Source: Streptomyces sp. 3214.6
Lineage (GTDB): Bacteria > Actinomycetota > Actinomycetes > Streptomycetales > Streptomycetaceae
Assembly: GCF_900129855.1 (NCBI RefSeq)
Contig: NZ_LT670819.1
Span: 5,084,001 to 5,148,000, forward strand
DNA: 64,000 bases
Reading direction: 5' to 3'
The notes under the pieces were generated by a model. That model searched no databases, was not told the origin of the DNA, and was given only the letters and a program-made list of their open reading frames with translations. The translations under genes were made by a program, and so were the position numbers. This document shows positions 44,226 through 52,550 of this stretch, in pieces (the first letter of the stretch is position 1; each line of letters starts with the position of its first letter).

Positions 44226-47200
44226 CTAGTTGGTGCCGATGCGCGCCAGCAGGTCCACGATCCTGCCCTGCACCTCGGGGCTGGTCGACCGCTCGGCGAG
44301 GAACAGAACCGTCTCTCCCGACGCCAGCCGCGGCAGGTCCGCCTGGTCGACCGCGGCCGTGTAGACGACCAGCGGAGTGCGGTTGAGCTGGCCGTTCGCC
44401 CGCAGCCAGTCCAGGATCCCGGACTGACGGCGATGCACCTGCATCAGGTCCATCACGACCAGGTTCGGCCGCAGCTGCCCGGCGAGCGTGACGGCGTCCG
44501 CGTCGCTCGCCGCCCGCGCGACCTGCATCCCCCGCCGCTCCAGCGTCGAGGTCAGCGCCAGCGCGATCTCGGCATGCTGCTCGATGAGCAGCACCCGCGG
44601 CGGATGCTGCTCGCTGTCGCGCGGGGCGAGCGCCTTCAGCAGGACGGCGGGGTCGGCGCCGTACGCCGCCTCGCGCGTCGCCTGCCCGAGCCCGGCCGTG
44701 ACCAGCACCGGAACCTCCGCGGCGACGGCGGCCGTACGCAGCGACTGCAGAGCCGTCCGGGTGATCGGCCCGGTCAGCGGGTCGACGAACAGCGCGGCCG
44801 GGAAGGCGGCGATCTGCGCGTCGACCTCCTCGCGCGAGTGCACGATCACCGGCCGGTAGCCCCGGTCGCTGAGCGCCTGCTGCGTGCTGACGTCCGGCGC
44901 CGGCCACACCAGCAGCCGACGCGGGTTGTCCAGCGGCTCCGGCGGCAGCTCGTCGTCCAGTGGCTGCGGCCGAGGCGGATCCGCCACCTCGACGGCCCCA
45001 CCGGGCCCGTCCAACGGCTCGGGCCCCTCGGCGGCGTTCTCGTCCGGCGCCCCTATGGCGTACGACCGCCCGGCGCCCTCGGTCGCCGACCCGGGCACGA
45101 GCCGCGTCTGACCGGCGAGGGAGGGATGCGGAAGGGGCGAGGAGGCGGACGTCGGGGCAGGTGTGCGGGTGGGCGTCGCGGTGGACTGCGGCGCCTGGGC
45201 CCCGACGGCCTGCGACGGCATCGGCAGCTGCGGGGCCACCGAGGCCTGCGGGGCCTGCGGTCCGACGGGCTGCTCGGCCGGCGGGTGCGGGCGCGCCGTC
45301 TGCTCAGGTCGGCCCGTCTGCTCCGGGCGGGCGGCCGGGTCGGGCGGAGTCCCCAGCTTGCGGCGCCGCCCGGAAGCACCGGGGGCGTTCGGGGCAGGGG
45401 TGGCCGGCGCCTGCTGGGGCTGCGGCTGGAGCTGCTGCACCTGCGCGGCCTGCCGGGTGAAGGGCACGCCCTGCCCCAGGGTGCGCACGCTGATCGCCCG
45501 CCCCTGCGTCGAGTTGGGGTCCATGGGCAGACCCGCCGCGGCCTCGGCGGGCAACGGCTGCGCCGCCCGCGGCTGCCCTACGACGGCCTCGGGCGGAAGC
45601 GGGGTGCCTCCGCCGGGCGTCTGCGCGGCCGGGGCGCCCGGCATGGCCTGCGCGGGGGCGGGCGCCGCTTCGGCCGGGAGCGGCTGCCCCTGACCGGGCG
45701 CGGGGGGTGCGGCAACGGCCGGGTTGTGGCTGCCGACTGCCTGCGCGGCGCCGGCCCGCTCGACACCCTCCCCCGCCTGGGCCTGCAACTGGGCCTGCAC
45801 TTGGGGGTGACCCTGTGCCGGGACGGCGGCCTGGGCCCCCGCGGGCACGCCCTCCCCGGCCATGCCGACAGCCTCCGCGGGCTGGGCGACGGCCCGGCGG
45901 CGGCGACCCGTGGGCGCGTTCGTGGGGTGCGGCTGGGGCGGGGTGTGGTCGTCGGCCTGGTCGTGAGGGACGGCGTCGTGCCGCCCATGATCGCCCGTCG
46001 GCCCCTCGGAGGAACCCTGAACCGGCACCTGTGCCGGTGCCTGGACATGACCCTGACCAGAGGCCTGGGCCTGCGCGGGAATCGGCACTTGGCCGGGAAC
46101 CGGGGCCTGGGCGGGCACCTGAACCACTCCCGCCCCCGGAACCGCTCCAGGAGCCGGAACCGGCAGAGGACTTGGCACGGGAAGAGGACCAGCCACAGGA
46201 AGGGGACCCGAGGCAGGAAGGGGACCCGAGGCAGGAAGGGGACCCGAGGCAGGAAGGGGACCCGAGGCAGGAAGGGGACCCGAGGAAGGAAGAGGCGGCC
46301 CCTGAGCCGGCACGGGACCCGATGCGGGAACAGCCCCCTGACCAGGCACGGGACCCGACGCCGGAACAGGCCCCTGACCAGGCACGGGACCCGACGCCGG
46401 AACAGGCCCCTGCGCGGGGATCGGACCCTGCGCCGGAGTCGGCCCCTGCGCCGAAACCGGGCCCGCGGCCCGGGACTGGTCGGCCGCGCTCGTGCCGCCG
46501 GAGCCGTCCGGCGCCCGGTCGGCCTCCGCGGGCGGCAGGGCGAACACCGCACGCGGCCCCGCCTCCTGCGCGGCGGCGCGCTCGTTCGCCGCGGCCAAGG
46601 CACGCCGACGGCGCCCGGTCGGCTGCCCGTTCTCCCCCTCCGTACCTACATCGGTACCGGTACCCGTGCCCATGCCCGTCGGCGAGGCGTCGGCTGGCGG
46701 TGCTGCGCTCGCGAGCGCCGGCAGCGCGGGCGGCAACGCGTTCTGGGGCTGCTGGCCGCCGTCCGGCGCGTGCCGGGCCCGCCGTCCACCCGGAGCCGGT
46801 ACGCCCTGCGGCGGTACGGTGCCGCCGAGCCCCGTACCCGAGGCGGCGGTCCCCGCCGCATGCTCGGCGGCCGTGACGACAGCGCCCTCGCTCACACCCC
46901 CGTCGACCGCCGCACCGAACGCCGTGCCGACACCGCCGTCGACGCCCGCCTCGGCCCCCACGACGGCGACCTCGGCCGACCGCCCGCGCCGCCGCCCGGT
47001 ACCGCCGGAACCCTCTGCGCCATCCGCGCCGTTCGCGCCCTCCGCGTCCGCGTTCGCGGACACCTCACCCGGCGTCTGCTCCCCGGCCGGGGCGGCGGAG
47101 GCGGCACGCCTGCGCCGCCGTCCGGTCGGAACCGCCGCCTCCGCGTCGGCACCGCCCTCGGCGCCCGGGCCGTCACTCTCCAGGAAGGCGTCCACGGAGG

Positions 47201-49049
47201 ACCGTCGGGCCCGTCGGCGCCCACCGGCGCCCTGCTCGCCCGGAGGCTCCTCCGCCGAAGCCGTGCCCATGCCCATGCCCACGCCCGCGCCCATGCCCAC
47301 GCCCGCGCCCATGCCCGCATCCGGGCCTGCGCTGGACGCGAGGGCGGGCAGTGCCATGGCCGCCGGAGCCGCCACGGCCCCCGCCCCGCCGCCGAGCGGC
47401 ACCTCGAGGACATACGCGCTGCCGCTCATGCCCGGCACCTCGTGCGTCTGGAGCACGCCCCCGTGTGCACGCACGATCCCGCGCACGATCGGCTCGTGCA
47501 CGCGGTCGCCGCCGGCGTACGGCCCGCGCACCTCGATGCGTACGACCTCCCCGCGCTGGGCGGCCGCCACCACGACGGTGTTGTCCATGTAGCCGCCCGC
47601 CGAGACGGGCGCGTTGCCGGTGGCGTCGACGCCCGCGACGTCCGCCACGAGGTGCGCGAGCGCGGTCGCGAGGAGCCGCGCGTCGACCTCGGCCTCGATG
47701 GGCGGCGCGTGCACCGCGAACTGCACCCGCCCCGGCCCGATGAGCTCCACCGCACCGTCGACACCGGCGGCGACGACGGCGTCCAGCATCACCTTCGTCC
47801 GGTCGACCGACTCCGCGCCGGTGTCGAGACGCTGATAGCCGAGCACGTTGTCGATGAGCGTCGTGATCCGCGAGTAGCCCGCCGACAGGTGATGGAGCAC
47901 CTGGTTGGCCTCGGGCCACAGCTGGCCGGCGTCGTCCGCGGCGAGCGCGGCCAGCTCGCGGCGCAGCTCGTCCAGGGGGCCGCGCAGGGAGTCCCCGAGC
48001 AGGGTGAGCAGCTGATCGTGCCGCCCGGCGAGCGCCTCGAAGCGGTCCTTCTCCCGCTCCCCGAGCGCGGCGTACCGCTCCTCGCCCGCCGCGAGCTCCT
48101 CCTCGTGCCGCTCGCGCAGCTCCTCGACCTCGGTGACGTGCTGCTGGCGCAGCGCGGTGAGGTCGGAGGCGTGCTCCTCGGAGAGCTTCTCCAGCTCCTC
48201 CTCGTGCCGCTTCTCGACGGCGTCCTTCTCCTCGGCGAGGGCGTCGTAGGGCCGCCGGTCGGTGAAGGTCATGACGGCGCCGACGAGTTGGTCGCCGTCG
48301 CGCACGGGAGCGGTGGTCAGGTCGACGGACACCTTCTCCCCGCCCTTGGACCACAGCACCTGCCCGCGCACCCGGTGCTTGCGCCCGGAGCGCAGGGTGT
48401 CGGCGAGCGGCGACTCGTCGTACGGGAACGGCGAGCCGTCGGCGCGCGAGTGCAGCACGAGGGTGTGCAGCTCCTTGCCGCCCAGATCACTCGCCCGGTA
48501 ACCCAGTATCTGGGCGGCGGCCGGATTGACGAGCACGATCCGCCCGTCGGTGTCGGTGCCCACGACGCCCTCGGCCGCGGCCCGCAGGATCATCTCGGTC
48601 TGCCGCTGCGAACGCGCCAGCTCGGCCTCGGTGTCCACCGTGCCGGACAGATCGCGTACGACGAGCATCAGCAGCTCGTCGGATGCGGAGGCGTAGCCGT
48701 AGCCGTCGTAGGCCTGCTGGCCGTTCTCGAGATTGGCGCTGGTGACCTCGACGGGGAACTCGGACCCGTCCGTCCGCCGGGCGACCATCCGGGTCGGCTT
48801 GGTCCGGCCCCGCGGGTCCATGTGGTCGGGCCGCCGCATCGAGCCCGGAATGAGCTTGGAGTCAAACTCCGGAAGAAGATCGAGCAGCCCACGCCCCACC
48901 AGCGCCGTGCCCGGCGTCTCGAACGTCTCGAGCGCGATGGTGTTCGCGTTGACGACGGTCCCGTTGGCGTTGACCAGCACCAACGCGTCGGGAAGTGCAT
49001 CGAGTATGGCTGCGAGGCGAGCAGCGCCTCGGGATGGCCTGCTGCTCAC
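44226..49049 (-). CDS. Giant PAS / degenerate histidine kinase / receiver protein
   Basis: 1607 residues. Two PAS domains (about 10-145 and 150-260) lead to a coiled coil rich in Glu/Arg (260-340) and a DHp-like segment reading DSLRGPLDELR with no phosphoacceptor His. A HATPase-like region follows, lacking the N-box Asn and the DxGxG and GLGL glycines (REVRGPYAGGDRVHEPIVRG). Then come about 750 residues of Pro/Ala/Gly/Gln repeats (PASGPLP, PGQGPV) and two receiver-like domains; the last keeps VVMDLM but has no Lys-Pro pair. A scaffold or nucleotide-independent sensor is more likely than a kinase. The GTG at 49049 follows GGGAGGAAG. Confidence 0.88.
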   Translation of the reverse strand: MSSRPSRGAARLAAILDALPDALVLVNANGTVVNANTIALETFETPGTALVGRGLLDLLPEFDSKLIPGSMRRPDHMDPRGRTKPTRMVARRTDGSEFPVEVTSANLENGQQAYDGYGYASASDELLMLVVRDLSGTVDTEAELARSQRQTEMILRAAAEGVVGTDTDGRIVLVNPAAAQILGYRASDLGGKELHTLVLHSRADGSPFPYDESPLADTLRSGRKHRVRGQVLWSKGGEKVSVDLTTAPVRDGDQLVGAVMTFTDRRPYDALAEEKDAVEKRHEEELEKLSEEHASDLTALRQQHVTEVEELRERHEEELAAGEERYAALGEREKDRFEALAGRHDQLLTLLGDSLRGPLDELRRELAALAADDAGQLWPEANQVLHHLSAGYSRITTLIDNVLGYQRLDTGAESVDRTKVMLDAVVAAGVDGAVELIGPGRVQFAVHAPPIEAEVDARLLATALAHLVADVAGVDATGNAPVSAGGYMDNTVVVAAAQRGEVVRIEVRGPYAGGDRVHEPIVRGIVRAHGGVLQTHEVPGMSGSAYVLEVPLGGGAGAVAAPAAMALPALASSAGPDAGMGAGVGMGAGVGMGMGTASAEEPPGEQGAGGRRRARRSSVDAFLESDGPGAEGGADAEAAVPTGRRRRRAASAAPAGEQTPGEVSANADAEGANGADGAEGSGGTGRRRGRSAEVAVVGAEAGVDGGVGTAFGAAVDGGVSEGAVVTAAEHAAGTAASGTGLGGTVPPQGVPAPGGRRARHAPDGGQQPQNALPPALPALASAAPPADASPTGMGTGTGTDVGTEGENGQPTGRRRRALAAANERAAAQEAGPRAVFALPPAEADRAPDGSGGTSAADQSRAAGPVSAQGPTPAQGPIPAQGPVPASGPVPGQGPVPASGPVPGQGAVPASGPVPAQGPPLPSSGPLPASGPLPASGPLPASGPLPASGPLPVAGPLPVPSPLPVPAPGAVPGAGVVQVPAQAPVPGQVPIPAQAQASGQGHVQAPAQVPVQGSSEGPTGDHGRHDAVPHDQADDHTPPQPHPTNAPTGRRRRAVAQPAEAVGMAGEGVPAGAQAAVPAQGHPQVQAQLQAQAGEGVERAGAAQAVGSHNPAVAAPPAPGQGQPLPAEAAPAPAQAMPGAPAAQTPGGGTPLPPEAVVGQPRAAQPLPAEAAAGLPMDPNSTQGRAISVRTLGQGVPFTRQAAQVQQLQPQPQQAPATPAPNAPGASGRRRKLGTPPDPAARPEQTGRPEQTARPHPPAEQPVGPQAPQASVAPQLPMPSQAVGAQAPQSTATPTRTPAPTSASSPLPHPSLAGQTRLVPGSATEGAGRSYAIGAPDENAAEGPEPLDGPGGAVEVADPPRPQPLDDELPPEPLDNPRRLLVWPAPDVSTQQALSDRGYRPVIVHSREEVDAQIAAFPAALFVDPLTGPITRTALQSLRTAAVAAEVPVLVTAGLGQATREAAYGADPAVLLKALAPRDSEQHPPRVLLIEQHAEIALALTSTLERRGMQVARAASDADAVTLAGQLRPNLVVMDLMQVHRRQSGILDWLRANGQLNRTPLVVYTAAVDQADLPRLASGETVLFLAERSTSPEVQGRIVDLLARIGTN
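46204..46290. repeat. 18-bp coding tandem repeat in the giant gene
   Basis: AGGAAGGGGACCCGAGGC is repeated about five times, encoding the PASGPL-type hexapeptide on the minus strand. Repeat copy number can change without frameshift. Confidence 0.85.
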
Positions 49050-49062
49050 GAGTCGCTTCCTC

Positions 49063-49077
49063 CCTGTTACCGCACCT
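49063..49077 (-). promoter_or_regulatory. 15-bp leader motif shared with pepP
   Basis: On the sense strand AGGTGCGGTAACAGG, ending next to the Shine-Dalgarno sequence of the giant gene (14 nt from the GTG). The identical 15-mer occurs three times upstream of pepP. Function unknown. Confidence 0.6.
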
Positions 49078-49386
49078 TGCCGACCGATCGGGCCATCTTG
49101 CCAACCGGCCCGCAGCGTGTCACGCGAGGGAGTCTAAGGGCTGGGGTCCCGTCGGCGACGCCGGATGAGAGGGAGCTCGCACGACGAAGTGACACAGAAC
49201 GTATGTCCTGGCCTGTCGCCGTGCGTCGTCGCGCACGACCGGCAGCTCAGGCTTTGCGGGACCTTCGCGCGACTTTTACGGAACGGGTGCTTCCGCAGTG
49301 AGCCATCGGCGAGAAACCATCCGATGGCCCCAAACCCCGACTGACCGGAACCGGGCCGACCGCCCCAACGTCGCTACGTCGCTGTG

Positions 49387-49881
49387 TCAGCGGGTGGGGG
49401 TCGGGCGCAGGTCCGGCAGCAGCGGCACGAGCCGGTCCCATCGCTCGATCTGACAGCCGTCGCTGCGGTCGTACGTCGCGTCGACCGGGCGTCCGGCCCA
49501 GCGCCCGGTGACATGGGCGGTGGCCGGCCCGCCGTACCGCATGGTGCAGACGCCGCCGTCCGGGGCCGGCGCGAAGGCCTCCCGGCCCCACCGGGTGTTG
49601 CGGTCCACGGCGCGACAGGCGCGTCCCACGTCCGGGTGATCTCCGTCCTCGGGGTGGCAGTACACCTCGAACGTCCCGTCGGCTCGCCCACCGGCGTGCC
49701 GCACGGTGACCGTCAGATGATCGTCGGGGACCTGGTCCTCGTCCCGCACGGGCGGCGGCGCCAGGGGGCCGACGGCCGTCCCGGCATGCCCGGACGCGGG
49801 GGCAGGGCCGACGAGCACCGAGGCGATCACGGCGGCACAGGCGGTGACGGCGAGCCGTCGAAGCGGGGTGACCTGGAACAT
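49387..49881 (-). CDS. Subtilisin-inhibitor-like (SSI) secreted protein
   Basis: 164 residues. Signal peptide to about ASG/HAG, then an SSI fold with four cysteines: FEVYCHPEDGDHPDVGRACRAV, the reactive loop GGVCTMRYGGPATAHVTGRW, and SDGCQIERWDRL. By alignment to SSI (CPMVYDP) the reactive bond would be Met-Arg in CTMRYGG, with one extra Gly. Expected to inhibit secreted serine proteases. The start at ATG 49881 is supported by the signal peptide. Confidence 0.9.
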   Translation of the reverse strand: MFQVTPLRRLAVTACAAVIASVLVGPAPASGHAGTAVGPLAPPPVRDEDQVPDDHLTVTVRHAGGRADGTFEVYCHPEDGDHPDVGRACRAVDRNTRWGREAFAPAPDGGVCTMRYGGPATAHVTGRWAGRPVDATYDRSDGCQIERWDRLVPLLPDLRPTPTR

Positions 49882-50038
49882 GACCGGACTAACGCCGCCC
49901 CGCCGACGACGTTGCGCCCCGACAACGGCTTTGCCCTGCGGCCCGCCTGCCTAGTACCGTGGATGCCGATTGGTGACACGCCGCTCGACTGTGTCATCAT
50001 CTGCACGCACCACTCGCACGCACGCGAGCGGTTGTGCT

Positions 50039-50129
50039 GGAGGCGTCGCCTAGTCCGGTCTATGGCGCCGCACTGCTAATGCGGTTTGGGCCTTCAAGCC
50101 CATCGAGGGTTCAAATCCCTCCGCCTCCG
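50039..50129 (+). tRNA. tRNA-Ser(GCU)
   Basis: Complete 91-nt class II tRNA. Acceptor GGAGGCG/CGCCTCC, anticodon stem CCGCA/TGCGG around CTGCTAA with anticodon GCT, long variable arm, T arm GAGGGTTCAAATCCCTC, discriminator G. Confidence 0.96.
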
Positions 50130-50138
50130 CTCGATCAT

Positions 50139-50168
50139 CGAAGCCCCGGTCCTCGGACCGGGGCTTCG
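50139..50168 (+). terminator. tRNA-Ser(GCU) terminator
   Basis: Perfect stem CGAAGCCCCGGTCC / GGACCGGGGCTTCG with a 2-nt loop. Confidence 0.88.
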
Positions 50169-50325
50169 TCGTGTCCCCCACAGGGCCCTCTGGAGTCGTT
50201 TCCCCAGCTCACAAGGGGTACGGCAAACGGATTTCACATGGCGGCGGCAGTCATGTAATGTTCTTCCTGTCGCCGCGAGCGGCCCGGAAGGGCCAGAAGC
50301 AAAGACAGAAAAAACCGAATAACAA

Positions 50326-50398
50326 GCACTCGTAGCTTAACGGATAGAGCATCTGACTACGGATCAGAAGGTTGCAGGTTCGAATCCTGCCGAGTGCA
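50326..50398 (+). tRNA. tRNA-Arg(ACG)
   Basis: Complete 73-nt cloverleaf. Acceptor GCACTCG/CGAGTGC, anticodon loop CTACGGA with anticodon ACG, T arm GCAGGTTCGAATCCTGC, discriminator A. Its 3' half is the attachment site of the following island. Confidence 0.96.
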
Positions 50399-50405
50399 CA
50401 CAGGT
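50357..50405 (+). repeat. 49-bp att repeat, left copy, in tRNA-Arg
   Basis: From the anticodon loop (CTACGGATCAGAAGG) to just past the tRNA end (GTGCACACAGGT). Identical to 59963-60011. The arm-like sequence GTACAGCAGCGAAGT plus GCAGCAAC (50450-50472) lies just inside the island and matches 59835-59857 with two mismatches. Confidence 0.93.
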
Positions 50406-50406
50406 G

Positions 50407-50434
50407 AGAGGCCCCGGAGAGATCCGGGGCCTCT
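50407..50434 (+). terminator. Terminator after tRNA-Arg
   Basis: 12-bp stem AGAGGCCCCGGA / TCCGGGGCCTCT with loop GAGA. Related copies with the same loop follow the other two att copies. Confidence 0.88.
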
Positions 50435-50509
50435 TGCGTTTGGGGGGGCGTACAGCAGCGAAGTGCAGCAACGGGCTCGACGAGGAGCCCGTCGCCGACG
50501 ATCCGGTCG

Positions 50510-50653
50510 CTACTGCGTCTGCAATACCGCCACGATGACGGCTGCCGCGGCCGCCGCGAGGGTCAGCGCTGGCACCACGGATGGGTGCTCCATGGCGACA
50601 TACCCCACGAAGGCGGCGCAGAGCAGAGCGATGATGGCCTGGTCGATGGTCAC
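50510..50653 (-). CDS. 47-residue membrane protein
   Basis: VTIDQAIIALLCAAFVGYVA, then a short MEHPSVVP turn and a second hydrophobic stretch ALTLAAAAAAVIVAVLQTQ: two membrane helices. The GTG start at 50653 has GAAAGGACAGCGA upstream. Small two-helix proteins are common in actinobacterial integrative elements. Function unknown. Confidence 0.65.
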   Translation of the reverse strand: MTIDQAIIALLCAAFVGYVAMEHPSVVPALTLAAAAAAVIVAVLQTQ

Positions 50654-50890
50654 TCGCTGTCCTTTCGACGTGGGGCCCGCCCGGACGCCTGTCAGCTGCG
50701 GGCGGGCCCCGTTTGCTGGCCCACCACACATGTGGAAGGCCCCCCATCCCTTTCGCGGGATGAAGGGCCCTCGGCGTCTCACTAGCCGACCCACTCATCC
50801 CTGAAAGGGAAGCCAGGTGAGGTCGGCTCATGTACAACGAGCCGATGCCTGGGCGGTTACGGCCATTGCGGGAAAGAAGGTGTGCGGGGT

Positions 50891-51252
50891 TCAGGATTCG
50901 CCGCCCATCGCTGCGGACAGCTTGCCGAGCGCGGCGCGCACCTCCTCCTCGCTCGCCTCTGCGTAGACCTCCATCGTCATGGCGATCTGGGAGTGGCGGA
51001 GGATGCGCTGAGCCACCTTCGGGTGGACCTTGAGCGCGAAAGCTGCACGTGTGCCGGGTGTTCCGCAGCGGGATCACGCGGAGGCCGGCGCGGCGGGCCC
51101 GCAGGGCGAACATGCGGGTCAGGTTCCCCGGCTCGATGGGCGTCCCGTACTTCGTGGTGAAGACCAGGCCGCGGGTGTCCTGTCAGAGCTACCCGGCCGC
51201 CTTCCGGTCTCCCGTCTGCTGAGCGTGGCGCATGCGGAGCGCCTTGAGACAG
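50891..51252 (-). pseudogene. Tyrosine integrase, C-terminal relic
   Basis: Reads LKALRMRHAQQTGDRKAAG, a stop, then QDTRGLVFTTKYGTPIEPGNL, RAGLRVIPLRNTRHTC (the catalytic R..HxxR region), a frameshift with loss of about five residues, then ALKVHPKVAQRILRHSQIAM and TMEVYAEASEEEVRAALG with the catalytic Tyr. The N-terminal two thirds are gone. It lies next to the tRNA-Arg att site, as expected of the island's integrase. Confidence 0.88.
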
Positions 51253-51376
51253 AACGCGGCGAGCCCTCAGCCCGCTGTTCCCGGGCGATGGCGGACGCCC
51301 GTCCTGCACCTGCTTCGTCGTGGGCGGCACACAAGCCCCTTGCAGGAACGGGTACTTGACCGCCGAGGGTCCTGAG

Positions 51377-51820
51377 TCAGAGGGGAAGGTCGTCGGGGAG
51401 CACCCGGAACGCCTTATAGCGGCCCAACGGGCGTACGGCCCGGAAGTCTCGTCGGTCGAGGGTCAGGATCGCGTCCGTGTCGTAGTCGGCGGCAAGGGCC
51501 ACGTTCACCGCGTCGGCGAGGTCGAGGTCCAGCGCGCGGTAGCGGACACGGACGGACTGGGCGGCGCCCAGGTGGTCCTCCGTGATCTCCGGCATGACGA
51601 CACGACCCCGGCTCATCCAGCGCCGCAGGTCGTCGACCGCGCTGAGGGCAGCCTCCCTGCCGAGCTCACGCGTCGCCACGTGGTCCAGTTCGGCCAGCAG
51701 GAGCGGGGACATGACCAACAGGCCCGCCGCCATGATCGCCTCGTTCGCCGCCCGGTGTTCCGGATGAGCCGAGTCCAGGGCCGCCAGAAGGCCGGACGTA
51801 TCGGCGATGACAATGATCAC
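51377..51820 (-). CDS. vapC: PIN-domain toxin (VapC family)
   Basis: 147 residues, predicted Mg-dependent endoribonuclease. PIN acids: ADTSGLLAALD near the N-terminus, LLAELDHVATREL in the middle, LDLADAVNVALA and ILTLDRRDF near the end. Its start overlaps the antitoxin stop by 4 bp, the usual vapBC arrangement. Carried in the tRNA-Arg island, where it could stabilise the element. The RNA target is unknown. Confidence 0.92.
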   Translation of the reverse strand: MIIVIADTSGLLAALDSAHPEHRAANEAIMAAGLLVMSPLLLAELDHVATRELGREAALSAVDDLRRWMSRGRVVMPEITEDHLGAAQSVRVRYRALDLDLADAVNVALAADYDTDAILTLDRRDFRAVRPLGRYKAFRVLPDDLPL

Positions 51821-52083
51821 GCGGCGGATCCGGAACCCGAGCCGGTCTCACGCCGGACGGCCTCGGCGACGGTGTCGCGGACCTCCGACTTGGACAGCGT
51901 ATGGCCCGGCCCCTCGAAGGTGCGTGAGAACAGCGGCTCGTCCCAGACCCGGTTCGCCATGGCTGCAAGGTGGATGCCCTGGCGGATGATCTCGGCCTCG
52001 CTTATACCTCGGCGCTTGGCGGCCTCCTTGATGATGGCCAGGTCCTCGGGATCGGCGTAGACGTTGGTGCGCTTCATGGGCAT
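51817..52083 (-). CDS. vapB: VapB-type antitoxin
   Basis: 88 residues from ATG 52083 (MPMKRTNVYADPEDLAIIKE); an in-frame Met earlier adds unlikely residues. Ribbon-helix-helix start (KRTNVYADPEDL, then AIIRQGIHLA) and a C-terminal toxin-binding part with WDEPLFSRTFEG. Expected to repress its own promoter together with VapC. The promoter region is 52084-52150. Confidence 0.88.
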   Translation of the reverse strand: MPMKRTNVYADPEDLAIIKEAAKRRGISEAEIIRQGIHLAAMANRVWDEPLFSRTFEGPGHTLSKSEVRDTVAEAVRRETGSGSGSAA

Positions 52084-52492
52084 GTACCAAAGGTAGTCCA
52101 TGTACCGGATTGATGTATCAGCGGCGGTTGCCAAGGTGTCGACCGGGCTCGGCCCTTTCTACGCGTCGAGTTCTCGCGGCGGCAATCGGCGGCGCACCAG
52201 TACGCGGCGTACGACACGATCTCGTACGGTCGCCCCCTCAGCCACGCAACCGGACCGGGCGCGCCGTCAGGCGGAGTGGGAACAGCAGGAGGCGGAGCGC
52301 GATGCCGTCATCGCTCAGTTGCGAGAGCTGAGGCGGCAGGAGTACGGCTGGGACAGAAGGTGTCCCTAGTTAGTGCCGCCGAGCGCCATCCCGTCCTGGC
52401 CCACGATGAGGACCTGGGGGCTCTCCTGCGCCCTGTCATGCCTCGGCATCTCCATGCCGCCATTCTCTCGCACGCATGCTTTCCCACACGGT
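52084..52492. other. Interval with remnants, between vapB and the ABC operon terminator
   Basis: About 410 bp without a confident gene. A plus-strand frame at 52100-52369 ends AEWEQQEAERDAVIAQLREL, a helical stretch that may be the tail of a decayed gene, but its N-terminal part looks random. Nothing else was recognised. Confidence 0.5.
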
Positions 52493-52533
52493 GTGCCCCT
52501 GGACGAGGGTGATCCGCCCTCGTCCAGGGGCAC
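52493..52533 (-). terminator. Strong terminator of the ABC transporter operon
   Basis: Perfect 17-bp stem GTGCCCCTGGACGAGGG / CCCTCGTCCAGGGGCAC with a 7-nt loop, 18 bp past the permease stop. Confidence 0.9.
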
Positions 52534-52550
52534 GGTCCGGCAACGGAGGC

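Noticed and set aside
44433..49301. 1622-codon open frame on the plus strand opposite the giant gene
   Set aside because: It is the GC-rich mirror of the minus-strand coding sequence. It has Arg/Gly-rich random composition and no domains, whereas the minus strand encodes PAS and receiver motifs.
52100..52369. 89-codon plus-strand frame after vapB
   Set aside because: Only the last 30 residues look protein-like; the rest is Arg/Ser/Thr-rich noise. Possibly a decayed gene tail.
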